From: Dechloromonas sp.
GTDB lineage: Bacteria; Pseudomonadota; Gammaproteobacteria; Burkholderiales; Rhodocyclaceae
Reading direction: 5' to 3'
Assembly (NCBI GenBank): GCA_028687035.1
Contig: JAQUAX010000010.1
Location: forward strand, 83,408-147,407
Length of the DNA: 64,000 nucleotides
Shown here: positions 38,874 to 46,610 of the stretch, piece after piece
Layout of the letters: the number at the start of each line of letters is the position of its first letter
How positions within the stretch are numbered: the stretch's first letter is position 1
Program-made: the position numbers and the translations under genes
Notes under the pieces: generated by a model
The model's database searches: none
What the model was told of the DNA's origin: nothing
The model's input: the letters and a program-made list of their open reading frames with translations, nothing else

Positions 38874-40214
38874 ATGAGCGAACTTCGCACCCGCAGCATC
38901 GTCGGCAAGGACGGTGGCCCCGTCAGCTTCCCGAACGGCATCGTCATCGGTAGTGCCGGTACCTACGGCAACATCAACCACATCGGCACGCCCGGCCAGG
39001 CCGGCTTCGGCGTCGGCATCTGCCCCGGCCCGCTGCCGGACGGCATGCTGCCGCTGCCCGGCTACGCCGACCCGCTGGCCGAGAATTACGGCAACTACAA
39101 GTACACGGACGGTAGCATCATGGTCTGGGTGCCGGCCTACTGGTACAAATGGGGCACGGGCGCCAACGGCCTGGCGGTCAATGAAGTGGATATCAAGCCC
39201 TTCGCCGCCTACGCCAACCCGGCCGCCGCCACCGCCGCCGGCTACGCGCTGCACCGGGCCTTCTACGACGGAGGCGCGGTGAAGCAGGGCGTGTTCGTCG
39301 ACAAGTACCAGTGCAGCAACAACGGCGGGATCGCCTCGTCGATCAAGCACGGCCTGCCGCTGACCTCGCATGCCACGCACAACCCGTTCGCCGGGCTGGC
39401 CGGCGCGCCGTCCAACACCTACGGCGGCGCGATCGCCGCGGCCAAGACGCGCGGCGCCAGCTTCTTCTGCAACTCGCGCTTCGTCTTCGCGGCCTTGGCC
39501 ATGCTGTCCTATGCCCATGGCCGCGCCAGCGCAAGCACGACCTACAACGCCTGGTACGACGCCGCTGGAACGAAAAATTTCCCGAAGGGGAACAACAACA
39601 ACGCGCTCGGCGACGCCAGCGACGGCGCGATCCTCTACGTGTCGGACGGCTATCCGAACTGCGGCAAGACCGGCAGCGCCAACCTGTTCGCGCGGACCAC
39701 GCACAACGGCCAGAACTGCGGCATCGCCGACCTCAACGGCAACCTGTTCGAGGTGACGCCGGGCCTGACTTCGGACGGCACGAACCTGTACGTCCTGAAG
39801 ACCAGTGTCTCGATGAAGAACGTCACCGGCGGCAACACGCTGGCGACCGACCTCTGGGGCGCGACCGGCATCGCCGCGCAGTACGACGACCTGGGCATCG
39901 CCTACGAGGCATGGCGTGAAACCGGCGCTGACCGGACGACCTACTACGGCAACGCCAGCCAGGTGTTTTCGCACGCAACGAGCGGCAATGCGTGGGCCTG
40001 GGCTGGTGCAGGCGGAATGCTGGCCGGCGGCGATGGCGGCACCAATGCCTTCGGTAACGACCACTTCGCCGATTACAAGCCGAACGAGTCGTGTCCGGTC
40101 TCCGGCGGCACCTGGGGCAACGGTTCGCTCGCCGGCGTCTGGGCGTTGACCCTCACCACCGGCCGCGCGAACTCGAGCAGCAGCGTGGGCTTCCGCTCCG
40201 CCTTGTATTTGTAA
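38874..40214 (+). CDS. DGR variable protein, tail-tip receptor-binding candidate
   Basis: 446 residues; the likely receptor-binding protein diversified by the retroelement. The N-terminus (SELRTRSIVGKDGGPVSFPN) is typical of tail-fibre attachment. The C-terminal ~200 residues fit a C-type-lectin/FGE-like fold, with DLNGNLFEVTPGL, WAWAGAGGMLAGG and the VR end CPVSGGTWGNGSLAGVWALT. VR encodes residues 407-442, where TR Asn codons (AAC) become T, G, L or S, the pattern expected of adenine mutagenesis. Host tail genes precede it; avd, TR and RT follow. Confidence 0.88.
   Translation: MSELRTRSIVGKDGGPVSFPNGIVIGSAGTYGNINHIGTPGQAGFGVGICPGPLPDGMLPLPGYADPLAENYGNYKYTDGSIMVWVPAYWYKWGTGANGLAVNEVDIKPFAAYANPAAATAAGYALHRAFYDGGAVKQGVFVDKYQCSNNGGIASSIKHGLPLTSHATHNPFAGLAGAPSNTYGGAIAAAKTRGASFFCNSRFVFAALAMLSYAHGRASASTTYNAWYDAAGTKNFPKGNNNNALGDASDGAILYVSDGYPNCGKTGSANLFARTTHNGQNCGIADLNGNLFEVTPGLTSDGTNLYVLKTSVSMKNVTGGNTLATDLWGATGIAAQYDDLGIAYEAWRETGADRTTYYGNASQVFSHATSGNAWAWAGAGGMLAGGDGGTNAFGNDHFADYKPNESCPVSGGTWGNGSLAGVWALTLTTGRANSSSSVGFRSALYL
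40091..40200 (+). repeat. DGR variable repeat (VR)
   Basis: 110 bp matching TR at 40656-40765 (offset 565 bp). Substitutions relative to TR occur at 13 TR adenines; one other difference is T to G (TR 40727). The last invariant run GTGGGCTTCCGCTCCG forms the initiation-of-homing side. Confidence 0.9.
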
Positions 40215-40222
40215 CTTTGGAG

Positions 40223-40244
40223 GCCGGGCGCGGGAGCGCCTGGC
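40223..40244 (+). promoter_or_regulatory. DGR target hairpin with GRNA-type loop
   Basis: GCCGGGCGC-GGGA-GCGCCTGGC: a 9-bp stem (one G-U) with tetraloop GGGA, fitting the GRNA consensus. It starts 22 bp after the end of VR and 8 bp after the VP stop. Such hairpins/cruciforms promote homing in the Bordetella phage BPP-1 DGR. Confidence 0.8.
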
Positions 40245-40250
40245 ATTGAA

Positions 40251-40652
40251 ATGAACCTGCACGCCGAAGCCAGCCTGAACCGGAAATTTGTCGAAATGGC
40301 CCAGTTGATGAACGTCTATCTGAACCACTTTCCGCGACACGAGAAGTACGCGCTGTCGCAACAGATCCGGACGGCTGCCTACGACGTGTATTCGCTCATC
40401 GTGGAGGCGCAGAAGCGCTACCACAAGAAAACCACGCTGACCCAGCTGGATATCCGCCATGAACAGCTTCGCATGCTGATCAACCTGGCTTTCGAACTCG
40501 GCTATTTCGCCTTCAAGGACGGAACGCCCAGCGAAGAAAAGCCGGCGAAGCTGGCGCGACATCGTCACCTGGCCATAAGCCGGCTCGTCGATGAGCTAGG
40601 GCGCATGATCGGCGGCTGGCTGGTTTCAGAGCGGCAACGGGAGGCGTCTTAA
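40251..40652 (+). CDS. avd: DGR accessory protein Avd
   Basis: 133 residues, four-helix-bundle, positively charged (MNLHAEASLNRKFVEMAQLM, then LSQQIRTAAYDVYSLIVEAQ and HRHLAISRLVDELGRMIGGW). Avd forms a pentamer that binds RT and TR RNA and is required for cDNA synthesis. It lies between VP and TR as in BPP-1-type DGRs; stop 3 bp before TR. Confidence 0.88.
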   Translation: MNLHAEASLNRKFVEMAQLMNVYLNHFPRHEKYALSQQIRTAAYDVYSLIVEAQKRYHKKTTLTQLDIRHEQLRMLINLAFELGYFAFKDGTPSEEKPAKLARHRHLAISRLVDELGRMIGGWLVSERQREAS

Positions 40653-40655
40653 CAT

Positions 40656-40765
40656 GTGTCCGATCTCCGGCGGCAACTGGAACAACAGTTCGAACGCCGG
40701 CGTCTGGGCGTTGAACCTCAACAACGTCCGCGCGAACTCGAACAACAACGTGGGCTTCCGCTCCG
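40656..40765 (+). ncRNA. DGR template repeat (TR) region
   Basis: 110 bp similar to VR, rich in AAC codon-like units that allow wide mutation at position 1 and 2 while avoiding stops. The following 145 bp to the RT start corresponds to the spacer part of the TR RNA, where cDNA priming occurs in BPP-1. The ATG-initiated ORF across this region is not considered a gene. Confidence 0.85.
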
Positions 40766-40910
40766 ACTCTGCTTCGCCTCGCACCCGGCAACGGGATGGT
40801 GGAACAAAGGGAGACGCTTTCCGGCGCGCGGCCGTTTCGGCGACCGCGGCGAAATCGGTGTGCTGCCGTTTTTCTGGTAGGGGCCGCAGGGCTCTCGAAG
40901 GTCGGACGAC

Positions 40911-41864
40911 ATGAAGCGCATCGGTCATCTGTACGAGCAGGCCTTTACGCCCGAGGCGCTGCTCACCGCTTTTTTCGACGCGTCGCGCCATAAGCGCATG
41001 ACGCGCGCCTGCTTTCAGTTCGAGCGGCGGCTGGCCTACCACCTGGATCAGCTGCACGCCGAACTGCAAGACGGCAGCTACTGCCCGCGCCCGTATTTCA
41101 GCTTCATGGTCTACGAGCCGAAGCCGCGCCTGATCTACGCGCCGGCCTTCCGCGACCTGGTGGTGCAGCACGCGATCTACCGGTTGATCTATCCGCTTTT
41201 CAACCGGGGATTCATCGACCAGTCCTTCGCCTGCCGCAAGGGCAAGGGGACGCACGCGGCGGCCGATTACGCGCAGGCCGCACTGCAAAACTCGCCGGCC
41301 GACAGCTACACGCTGAAGCTGGATATCCGTCGCTTTTTCTACCGGATCGACCGCGCCACCCTGCGCCGGCAGATCGAGCGCAAGGTGAAGGATCGCCGCT
41401 TCGTGGATCTGATGATGGCTTTCGCCGACCACGGCGAGCCGCGCGGCATCCCGATCGGCAACCTGCTGAGCCAGTTGTACGCGCTGATCTACCTCGACCC
41501 GCTCGACCATTTCATCAAGCGCGAACTGGGCGTCCGGCTGTACTGCCGCTATGTCGACGATTTCGTGCTGTTCGGCCTGACCCGCCGCCAGGCGGTCGAA
41601 TACCGGTCGCGGATCGTCGCCTTTCTGGCCGAACGCATTGGGCTTGAACTCTCGCGCTCAACCATTGCACCGACCCGGCGCGGCCTCAATTTCGTGGGCT
41701 ACCGCACCTGGGCCAGCCGCCGTTTCGTGCGCAAGCACAGCCTGTTCACCTTCCGCCGGTCGGTGCGCCGCGGCGACGCGGCCAGCATTGCCGCCTGCCT
41801 CGGCCACGCCCGGCGGACCCACTCTCTTGCCGCGATGCGGCGCTACCTGGAGCAATCGCAATGA
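40911..41864 (+). CDS. DGR reverse transcriptase
   Basis: 317 residues, single-domain RT of the group II intron-related class. YXDD box YVDD (residues 214-217, context YCRYVDDFVLFGL). Motif 4 IPIGNLLSQLYALIYLDPLD has SQ at residues 187-188, the mark that separates DGR RTs from others, which carry QG. The C-terminal thumb (RRGLNFVGYRTWASRRFVRK) is present. It overlaps the next gene by 4 bp. Confidence 0.93.
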   Translation: MKRIGHLYEQAFTPEALLTAFFDASRHKRMTRACFQFERRLAYHLDQLHAELQDGSYCPRPYFSFMVYEPKPRLIYAPAFRDLVVQHAIYRLIYPLFNRGFIDQSFACRKGKGTHAAADYAQAALQNSPADSYTLKLDIRRFFYRIDRATLRRQIERKVKDRRFVDLMMAFADHGEPRGIPIGNLLSQLYALIYLDPLDHFIKRELGVRLYCRYVDDFVLFGLTRRQAVEYRSRIVAFLAERIGLELSRSTIAPTRRGLNFVGYRTWASRRFVRKHSLFTFRRSVRRGDAASIAACLGHARRTHSLAAMRRYLEQSQ

Positions 41865-42292
41865 CCATCATCGCTTACCGCAAGCACATCACCCGCGACA
41901 TCACCCGCGAGCTGCGCGGCCCCGAGGGCTGCATCGAACTCGCCACGGTGGACGGCGTCACTTATGTGTTTTTGCCCGCCAGCGCCACGCTCGGCGAGCA
42001 GCCGGCGGAGATCGCCGACAGCATCACCGAGGTGACGCTCGACGCCGTGACGCGCTCGGCCATCAAGGCGGCCAGCCCGCACTGCCGGCTGATCGCCGAC
42101 CGCATGCAGCAGCGCATCCGCGAGCGCTACAGCCTGGACGACGAGATGTATTTCAACCGCATCGGCTCTGCCGCCGCGCTCGATCTGTACCAGCCGACCG
42201 CCGACGAACTGCATGACCTGTCGGCCTTCAATGCGCACATCGATGACGTCCGCGACTGGGGCCGGCAGCAGCGCGCCGCGCTGGGGCTGTGA
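41861..42292 (+). CDS. Phage tail hypothetical protein after DGR
   Basis: 143 residues (MTIIAYRKHITRDITRELRG then TADELHDLSAFNAHIDDVRD). ATGA overlap with the RT stop. No domain recognised; may be tail-tip assembly or a chaperone. Confidence 0.6.
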   Translation: MTIIAYRKHITRDITRELRGPEGCIELATVDGVTYVFLPASATLGEQPAEIADSITEVTLDAVTRSAIKAASPHCRLIADRMQQRIRERYSLDDEMYFNRIGSAAALDLYQPTADELHDLSAFNAHIDDVRDWGRQQRAALGL

Positions 42293-42294
42293 CC

Positions 42295-42591
42295 ATGGAC
42301 TGGCACTCGATCCTGATCGCGCTGCTGATCCTGTTCGCGCTGCTGCAGCTGGCCGACGCCTGGACCACCGACCGCGGGCTGGCCCGCGGCCTGCGCGAGA
42401 TCAACCCGGCCATGGCCTGGCTGATCGCCCGCTACGGCCGCCGTCCGGCATTGGCCGTCGCCAAGCTGGTGATGATCGCCATCGCCCTCGGCGCCACCGC
42501 CGCCGGCTGGATGCCCTGGCCGGTGCTGGCGGCGATCGATGCGGTGTACGCCGGCGTGGTCGTCAATAACGCGCTCAGGCTGCGTAGATAG
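42295..42591 (+). CDS. Small membrane protein, holin-like
   Basis: 98 residues with two or three hydrophobic segments (SILIALLILFALLQLADAWT; VLAAIDAVYAGVVVNNALRL). Sits at the start of the lysis cassette, so it may be a holin or antiholin. Confidence 0.55.
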   Translation: MDWHSILIALLILFALLQLADAWTTDRGLARGLREINPAMAWLIARYGRRPALAVAKLVMIAIALGATAAGWMPWPVLAAIDAVYAGVVVNNALRLRR

Positions 42592-42600
42592 GGGGACGTC

Positions 42601-42897
42601 ATGCCGGAAAAGATGCTCAGCTGGTGGCAGAGCCTGATCGACACGGCGGCTTTCGTGGCGATGGGGATGTTCATCGGCGTCGGACAACTGCTTGCCAGCA
42701 AGGAGGTGCTGACGCTGCGCATCATCATTGGCCGGGCCTTGTCAACGGGCGGTATTGCCGCTGCGGCCGGCGCGGCGCTGGTCTGGGTGCCGGACCTGCC
42801 GCGCGTCGGCCAGCTGGGCATCGCGGCCGCGCTGGCCAGCCTCGGCACCTCTGGGCTGGAGCGGCTGTTCCAGCGCCTGCTGCAGGGGAGGGGCTGA
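42601..42897 (+). CDS. Phage holin family protein
   Basis: 98 residues, two to three TM segments (IDTAAFVAMGMFIGVGQLLA; STGGIAAAAGAALVWVPDLP) and a charged C-terminus. Position before the endolysin and size fit a class II holin (LydA/HP1 type). Confidence 0.65.
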   Translation: MPEKMLSWWQSLIDTAAFVAMGMFIGVGQLLASKEVLTLRIIIGRALSTGGIAAAAGAALVWVPDLPRVGQLGIAAALASLGTSGLERLFQRLLQGRG

Positions 42898-42898
42898 G

Positions 42899-43015
42899 AT
42901 GGACACCGCGCTGTTCATCGCCATCGCCCTGATCGCCGCCGTGATCGGCGCTTATGACCTCGCGCGCTGCCGGCGACGGCATGCCGCGGGGAAACTTCCG
43001 GAGGACATTCAATGA
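42899..43015 (+). CDS. Small TM protein in lysis cassette, 38 aa
   Basis: MDTALFIAIALIAAVIGAYD then LARCRRRHAAGKLPEDIQ. One N-terminal TM segment and a basic tail; stop overlaps the endolysin start (ATGA). Could be an antiholin-type partner. Confidence 0.55.
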   Translation: MDTALFIAIALIAAVIGAYDLARCRRRHAAGKLPEDIQ

Positions 43016-43536
43016 CCCTCGACCAACTACGGCAGATCATGCCCTACGCCGGCCCGCGCGCCGCGCGCTACTTCCAGCCGCTGACCGACGCGATGCTCGA
43101 ATTCGGCATCGACACGCCGGCCCGCCAGGCAGCCTTCCTCGCCCAGGTGGCGCATGAGAGCGCCAGCCTGCGCTACGTGCGCGAACTGGCGGACGGCACC
43201 GCCTACGAAGGCCGCGCCGACCTCGGCAACACCCGGCCCGGCGACGGGCCGCGCTACAAGGGGCGCGGGCTGATCCAGATCACCGGCCGCGCCAACTATC
43301 GCGCCACCTCGCTCGCGCTGTACGGCGACGAGCAGCTGCTGCTCGACCATCCGCAGCTGCTCGAGGAGGACGAGCCGGCCTGCCGCAGCGCGGCGTGGTT
43401 CTGGTGGATGCGCGGCCTGAACACGCTGGCTGACACCGGGCAGTTCCGCGCGATCACCCGCAAGATCAACGGCGGGTTCAATGGCTACGCCGACCGCCTG
43501 GCCTCGTGGGAAAAGGCCAAGGGGGTGCTGGCATGA
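43012..43536 (+). CDS. Endolysin, glycoside hydrolase family 19
   Basis: 174 residues, chitinase/lysozyme-like muramidase. AAFLAQVAHESASLRYVREL holds the catalytic Glu, with YKGRGLIQITGRANYRATS, DEPACRSAAWFWWMRGLNTL and TRKINGGFNGYADRLASWEK as conserved GH19 segments. No signal peptide, so it needs the holin to reach the wall. Confidence 0.92.
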   Translation: MTLDQLRQIMPYAGPRAARYFQPLTDAMLEFGIDTPARQAAFLAQVAHESASLRYVRELADGTAYEGRADLGNTRPGDGPRYKGRGLIQITGRANYRATSLALYGDEQLLLDHPQLLEEDEPACRSAAWFWWMRGLNTLADTGQFRAITRKINGGFNGYADRLASWEKAKGVLA

Positions 43537-43988
43537 GCCTCACGAGCCTGAAATGGGTGGCCGCACTGGCCGCCGCTGTCGCGCTCTGGTGGGCCTGGAC
43601 GACGCACAACGCGCATCAGCAGCAGATCGGCTACAACCGCGCCGCCGGCGAGTACGCCGCGCAGCTGGCCGAAGCCAAGGCGCAGGCGCTGGCCGCCGAG
43701 CGCGGCTGGAACGACAAATTGAAAGGAGCGATCGATGACCGCACGACCCTGGAACAAGCCCTGGCGGCTGCTCGTGCTCGCGCTGCCGGCGCTGATGAGC
43801 GCCTGCGCCGCACCGCCGACGATTTCCGCAACCGCCTGTCCGCAGCCACCGCCGAAACCGCGCGCGCTGCAGCCGCTGCCGCCGCAGAGTTACTCGGAGA
43901 GTGCGGCGGCCGATATCGAGCGCTGGCAGCAGCAGCTGATGGCCACGCTGCCGACCTCGCCCAGTGCGACGCCGCCTGGCCGGAGTGA
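43533..43988 (+). CDS. Inner-membrane spanin Rz
   Basis: 151 residues, N-terminal TM segment (SLKWVAALAAAVALWWAWTT) and long Ala-rich coiled-coil periplasmic part with a Cys near the end. Forms the complex that fuses inner and outer membranes at lysis. Overlaps the endolysin by ATGA; Rz1 is embedded in another frame. Confidence 0.82.
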   Translation: MSLTSLKWVAALAAAVALWWAWTTHNAHQQQIGYNRAAGEYAAQLAEAKAQALAAERGWNDKLKGAIDDRTTLEQALAAARARAAGADERLRRTADDFRNRLSAATAETARAAAAAAAELLGECGGRYRALAAAADGHAADLAQCDAAWPE

Positions 43989-44013
43989 CGGCAATGCCGG
44001 CGCGGATCGTTGA
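43735..44013 (+). CDS. Outer-membrane spanin lipoprotein Rz1, nested
   Basis: 92 residues from ATG 43735, with RBS AAAGGAG. Lipobox LALPALMSAC and a Pro-rich mature part (CPQPPPKPRALQPLPPQSYS) are classical Rz1 features. It starts inside Rz in the +1 frame and ends just beyond it. Confidence 0.82.
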   Translation: MTARPWNKPWRLLVLALPALMSACAAPPTISATACPQPPPKPRALQPLPPQSYSESAAADIERWQQQLMATLPTSPSATPPGRSDGNAGADR

Positions 44014-44113
44014 TCTGGCGGAGTGGCGCAGGACGCATCCGCCGGTGGTTCGGCTGTGGATGGCGCAGGCGCGGGTGTGGCGGCTGTGGTGGAGGCTGAT
44101 GTGGCGCATCTGA
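43994..44113 (+). CDS. Small Arg/Trp-rich ORF after spanins, 39 aa
   Basis: MPARIVDLAEWRRTHPPVVR then LWMAQARVWRLWWRLMWRI. Overlaps Rz1 and the next gene's GTG start region; similar Trp/Arg-rich ORFs often follow Rz1. Weak evidence otherwise. Confidence 0.4.
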   Translation: MPARIVDLAEWRRTHPPVVRLWMAQARVWRLWWRLMWRI

Positions 44114-44457
44114 GCTTTGTCGAGGCGGTCGAGGCCTTCAGGAAGGTCGAAACCAACGAGTCCGCCGCCCTTGTTTTACGGGACCGCGCCCTGCAATCTG
44201 TGATTGCGTGCTGGCCGAACGTGAGCCGCCGTTTGCCGGAGGGCCGGAGTGATTTTTCCGGCCTGGCGCTCGATGAGCTGTGGTCATTGACCGATTTCGA
44301 CGAGCGCGATGTGGTCGATCTCTCGGGGATCGGTTGCGGGTTGGCGCTGGCGGCGTTCAGGCGGGCAAAAGGAAACCGGCTGATCTATCCGGATGGGTCG
44401 GTCCACAAGGTAGCCAAGGTCATCTTGCAGAAGATGATCAAGGATGCATGCAGTTGA
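44101..44457 (+). CDS. Hypothetical phage protein, 118 aa
   Basis: GTG at 44101 with GGAGG six bp upstream is preferred over the far GTG at 44023, whose extra residues are Gly/Ala noise. MAHLSFVEAVEAFRKVETNE then LALAAFRRAKGNRLIYPDGS are mixed alpha; no known motif. Confidence 0.6.
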   Translation: MAHLSFVEAVEAFRKVETNESAALVLRDRALQSVIACWPNVSRRLPEGRSDFSGLALDELWSLTDFDERDVVDLSGIGCGLALAAFRRAKGNRLIYPDGSVHKVAKVILQKMIKDACS

Positions 44458-44475
44458 TCTTTACGGAGGTGAATC

Positions 44476-44643
44476 ATGGCAGCAAAGAAGGCACGTCCGC
44501 TGTTCGGCAAGGGCTCGCGCGGGCCGCGTGGCCGGACGGCAACCACGGCGCAGGCAATGCAGCGCGCCGGCGCGGGCATCATGAGCCGGCAGCAGGGCAC
44601 CAACCTGGCGCGCCGCAAGTCGATGGGCGGCGCCGGGGGCTAG
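44476..44643 (+). CDS. Small basic protein, 55 aa
   Basis: Strong RBS (CGGAGGTGAATC-ATG). MAAKKARPLFGKGSRGPRGR then TATTAQAMQRAGAGIMSRQQ, rich in Arg/Lys/Gly; could bind nucleic acid. Stop is 1 bp before the next start. Confidence 0.6.
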   Translation: MAAKKARPLFGKGSRGPRGRTATTAQAMQRAGAGIMSRQQGTNLARRKSMGGAGG

Positions 44644-44644
44644 G

Positions 44645-45367
44645 ATGACCCGGGCGGCTCCGAAGAAGCCAAAAAAGAGGCCGCCCACCGGGCGGCTTCT
44701 TTTTGAGCCGATCAAGACGCAGGCGCGCTTTGCGCGCAAGGTGATCGTCGCGTTCTCGGGCGGCAAGGATTCGGTGGTGACGCTGGATCTGTGCTGCCGT
44801 TACTTCGACGAGGTGCATGTGTTCTTCATGTACCAGGTGCCCGGCCTGTCGTTCCAGGAAGCGGCGATCCGCTGGGCGGAAAACCGGTACGGCGTCGAGG
44901 TGATGCGCCTGCCCCACTTCGAGCTTTCGGACTGGTTCCGGCTCGGGCTGTTCCGGCACGAGGACTGGGCGGTGCCGCCGGTCGGCATCCAGGACATTTA
45001 CGCCTACGTGCGGCAGCAGTTCGGCGCGCATTTCATCGCGGCCGGCGAGCGCATCGCCGATTCGATCTGGCGGCGGGCGATGATGAAGCATTCCGGCCAT
45101 CTGGACGTCAAGCGCGGCCGGTTCTACCCGCTGATGTACTTCCGCAAGGAGGATGTGCAGCGCTACATCCGCCAGCACGACCTGAAGGTGAGCCCGGAAT
45201 CGCGCTTTCTCGGGCATTCGTTCCGCTCGCTGCAGGGTGAAGACATGTATTTGCTGCGCCGGCACTATCCGGCGGATTACGAGAAGGTGGCGCGCTGGTT
45301 CCCGTTCGTAGGGGCCGGCGTGCGGCAGTTCGAGATGGAGATGGAGGAAAACGGCCGTGAGTTCTGA
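44645..45367 (+). CDS. PAPS reductase-fold PP-loop protein (IbrA-like)
   Basis: 240 residues. PP-loop IVAFSGGKDSVVTLDLC (about residues 33-49) that binds ATP-like nucleotides, followed by FHM-type helices and RRAMMKHSGHLDVKRGRFYP then YFRKEDVQRYIRQHDLKVSP. Paired with a ParB-like gene as in IbrA/IbrB of enterobacterial prophages and in phage genes linked to DNA modification. Substrate unknown. Confidence 0.78.
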   Translation: MTRAAPKKPKKRPPTGRLLFEPIKTQARFARKVIVAFSGGKDSVVTLDLCCRYFDEVHVFFMYQVPGLSFQEAAIRWAENRYGVEVMRLPHFELSDWFRLGLFRHEDWAVPPVGIQDIYAYVRQQFGAHFIAAGERIADSIWRRAMMKHSGHLDVKRGRFYPLMYFRKEDVQRYIRQHDLKVSPESRFLGHSFRSLQGEDMYLLRRHYPADYEKVARWFPFVGAGVRQFEMEMEENGREF

Positions 45368-46052
45368 TCATCTGACGAAGTACCAGCGTTTCGAGAATGT
45401 GCGGGTGTGGCGGCACGAGCTACGGCCGCATCCGAAGAACCCGCGCACGATCGGCAAGAAGCAGGAGCAGCGCCTGCGCGGCAAGGTTAAGGACGTGGGG
45501 CTGGTGCAGCCGCTGATCTGGAACCGGCGCACCGGCTACCTGGTCGGCGGGCATCAGCGCATGGAGGTGCTCGACCGACTGGAGAAGTACAACGCGCTGA
45601 CGCGGGAAAACGACTATCAGCTGGATGTCTCAGCCTGCGAGCTTTCCGACGCCCAGGAACTGGAGATGCTGGTCTTCCTGAACAACCCGAGCGCGTCCGG
45701 TTCGTTCGACCTCGACCTGCTGGCCGACCTGAACCTCTCGGCCGGCATCGATTTCGCCGGCATGGGGTTCGACCAGATCGACGTCGACCTGATGTTCGAC
45801 GGCGACGCGCGTTTCTCTCACTTGTTCGAGGACGACGACGAGGTGGCGGCGAGCAAGGAGAAGCTGGCCGAGGTGAAGGCGGCGCGCGAGGCCGGCGCGG
45901 AGCGCATGCAGGGGGAGAACAGCGCGGAGTTCTACTTCGTGGTCGTCTGCCGCGACGACGAGGAGCGAACGGAGTGCATGCGGCGGCTCGGGGTGCCGAA
46001 GCACGAGCAGTTCGTCAGCGGGGATTCGCTGCTGGGCGCGACCGAGGGGTGA
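45357..46052 (+). CDS. ParB-like (sulfiredoxin-fold) protein, IbrB-like
   Basis: 231 residues; GTG start overlapping the previous gene by 11 bp. The ParB/Srx core is seen in WRHELRPHPKNPRTIGKKQE, VGLVQPLIWNRRTGYLVGGH (GxxR/H context GGHQRMEVL) and SDAQELEMLVFLNNPSASGS. Tail acidic and helical. Acts likely with the PP-loop protein. Confidence 0.78.
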   Translation: MSSDHLTKYQRFENVRVWRHELRPHPKNPRTIGKKQEQRLRGKVKDVGLVQPLIWNRRTGYLVGGHQRMEVLDRLEKYNALTRENDYQLDVSACELSDAQELEMLVFLNNPSASGSFDLDLLADLNLSAGIDFAGMGFDQIDVDLMFDGDARFSHLFEDDDEVAASKEKLAEVKAAREAGAERMQGENSAEFYFVVVCRDDEERTECMRRLGVPKHEQFVSGDSLLGATEG

Positions 46053-46054
46053 TG

Positions 46055-46107
46055 TCTCCCTCATCGATGAGGGAGAGATGTGAAAAGCCCGCTGTTGCGG
46101 GCTTTTT
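46055..46107. terminator. Double hairpin, convergent terminator
   Basis: A perfect palindrome with arms TCTCCCTCATC and GATGAGGGAGA (46055-46076) lies right after the ibrB-like stop. Nine bases later AAGCCCGC-TGTT-GCGGGCTT-TTT follows (46085-46107). A-runs and T-runs on both sides let it stop both the late operon and the minus-strand cluster. Confidence 0.8.
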
Positions 46108-46109
46108 GG

Positions 46110-46610
46110 TCAGGCCGGCTGCACCAGCCGGCAGGCCGGGCAGGTTTGCGCGTCGTCCAGCCAGTCCGGGCCGGGCGGGTGGCCGCAGCGCAGGCAGTCG
46201 GCCGGCGCCGGGGCGTCGAGGTAGTGGGCGCCGGGCGGCAGGTAGTAGATCCCGGCGTCGTCGGTCTGGTAGAGGTTGAGCCGGCCCTTGTGCAGCGCCG
46301 GCCAGACGTGGCGCGGATTGGCCAGGTGCCAGCCCCAGTAGCCGGTGTCCCAGTCTTCCGGCGCCATGCAGGCCGCCGCGGCCTCGTGGCGCAGCCAGGG
46401 GCGCACGTCGACAAGATCGACGACGCAGACCAGGCGCTGGGTCGGCAGCAGGCTCTCGCTGCCGTCCTCACGATCGATGATGCAGGGCTTGCCGCTGGCC
46501 GGTATGAGCAGCGGCCCGCGGTAGTCGGTGCGCCAGCTGCGCACCTCGATGGTCTTCCAGGCCTCGGCGATGTAGGTGGCCCAGGGCTGGCGAACGGCGA
46601 GTGTGCGCAT
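46110..46610 (-). CDS. ASCH-domain protein with C-terminal zinc ribbon
   Basis: 166 residues. MRTLAVRQPWATYIAEAWKT then IEVRSWRTDYRGPLLIPASG is the ASCH (RNA-binding/hydrolase-like) core. The C-terminus CLRCGHPPGPDWLDDAQTCP with AC is a zinc ribbon of two CxxC. RBS AGGAGG 8 bp before ATG. Last of a three-gene cluster opposite to the late genes. Confidence 0.75.
   Translation of the reverse strand: MRTLAVRQPWATYIAEAWKTIEVRSWRTDYRGPLLIPASGKPCIIDREDGSESLLPTQRLVCVVDLVDVRPWLRHEAAAACMAPEDWDTGYWGWHLANPRHVWPALHKGRLNLYQTDDAGIYYLPPGAHYLDAPAPADCLRCGHPPGPDWLDDAQTCPACRLVQPA

Noticed and set aside
40654..40914. 86-aa ORF covering the TR
   Set aside because: It starts in TR and repeats the VP end, then becomes low-quality sequence; TR is a template RNA, not a protein gene.
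44023..44100. Upstream GTG start for the 118-aa gene
   Set aside because: No RBS and low-complexity extra residues; the GTG at 44101 follows GGAGG.
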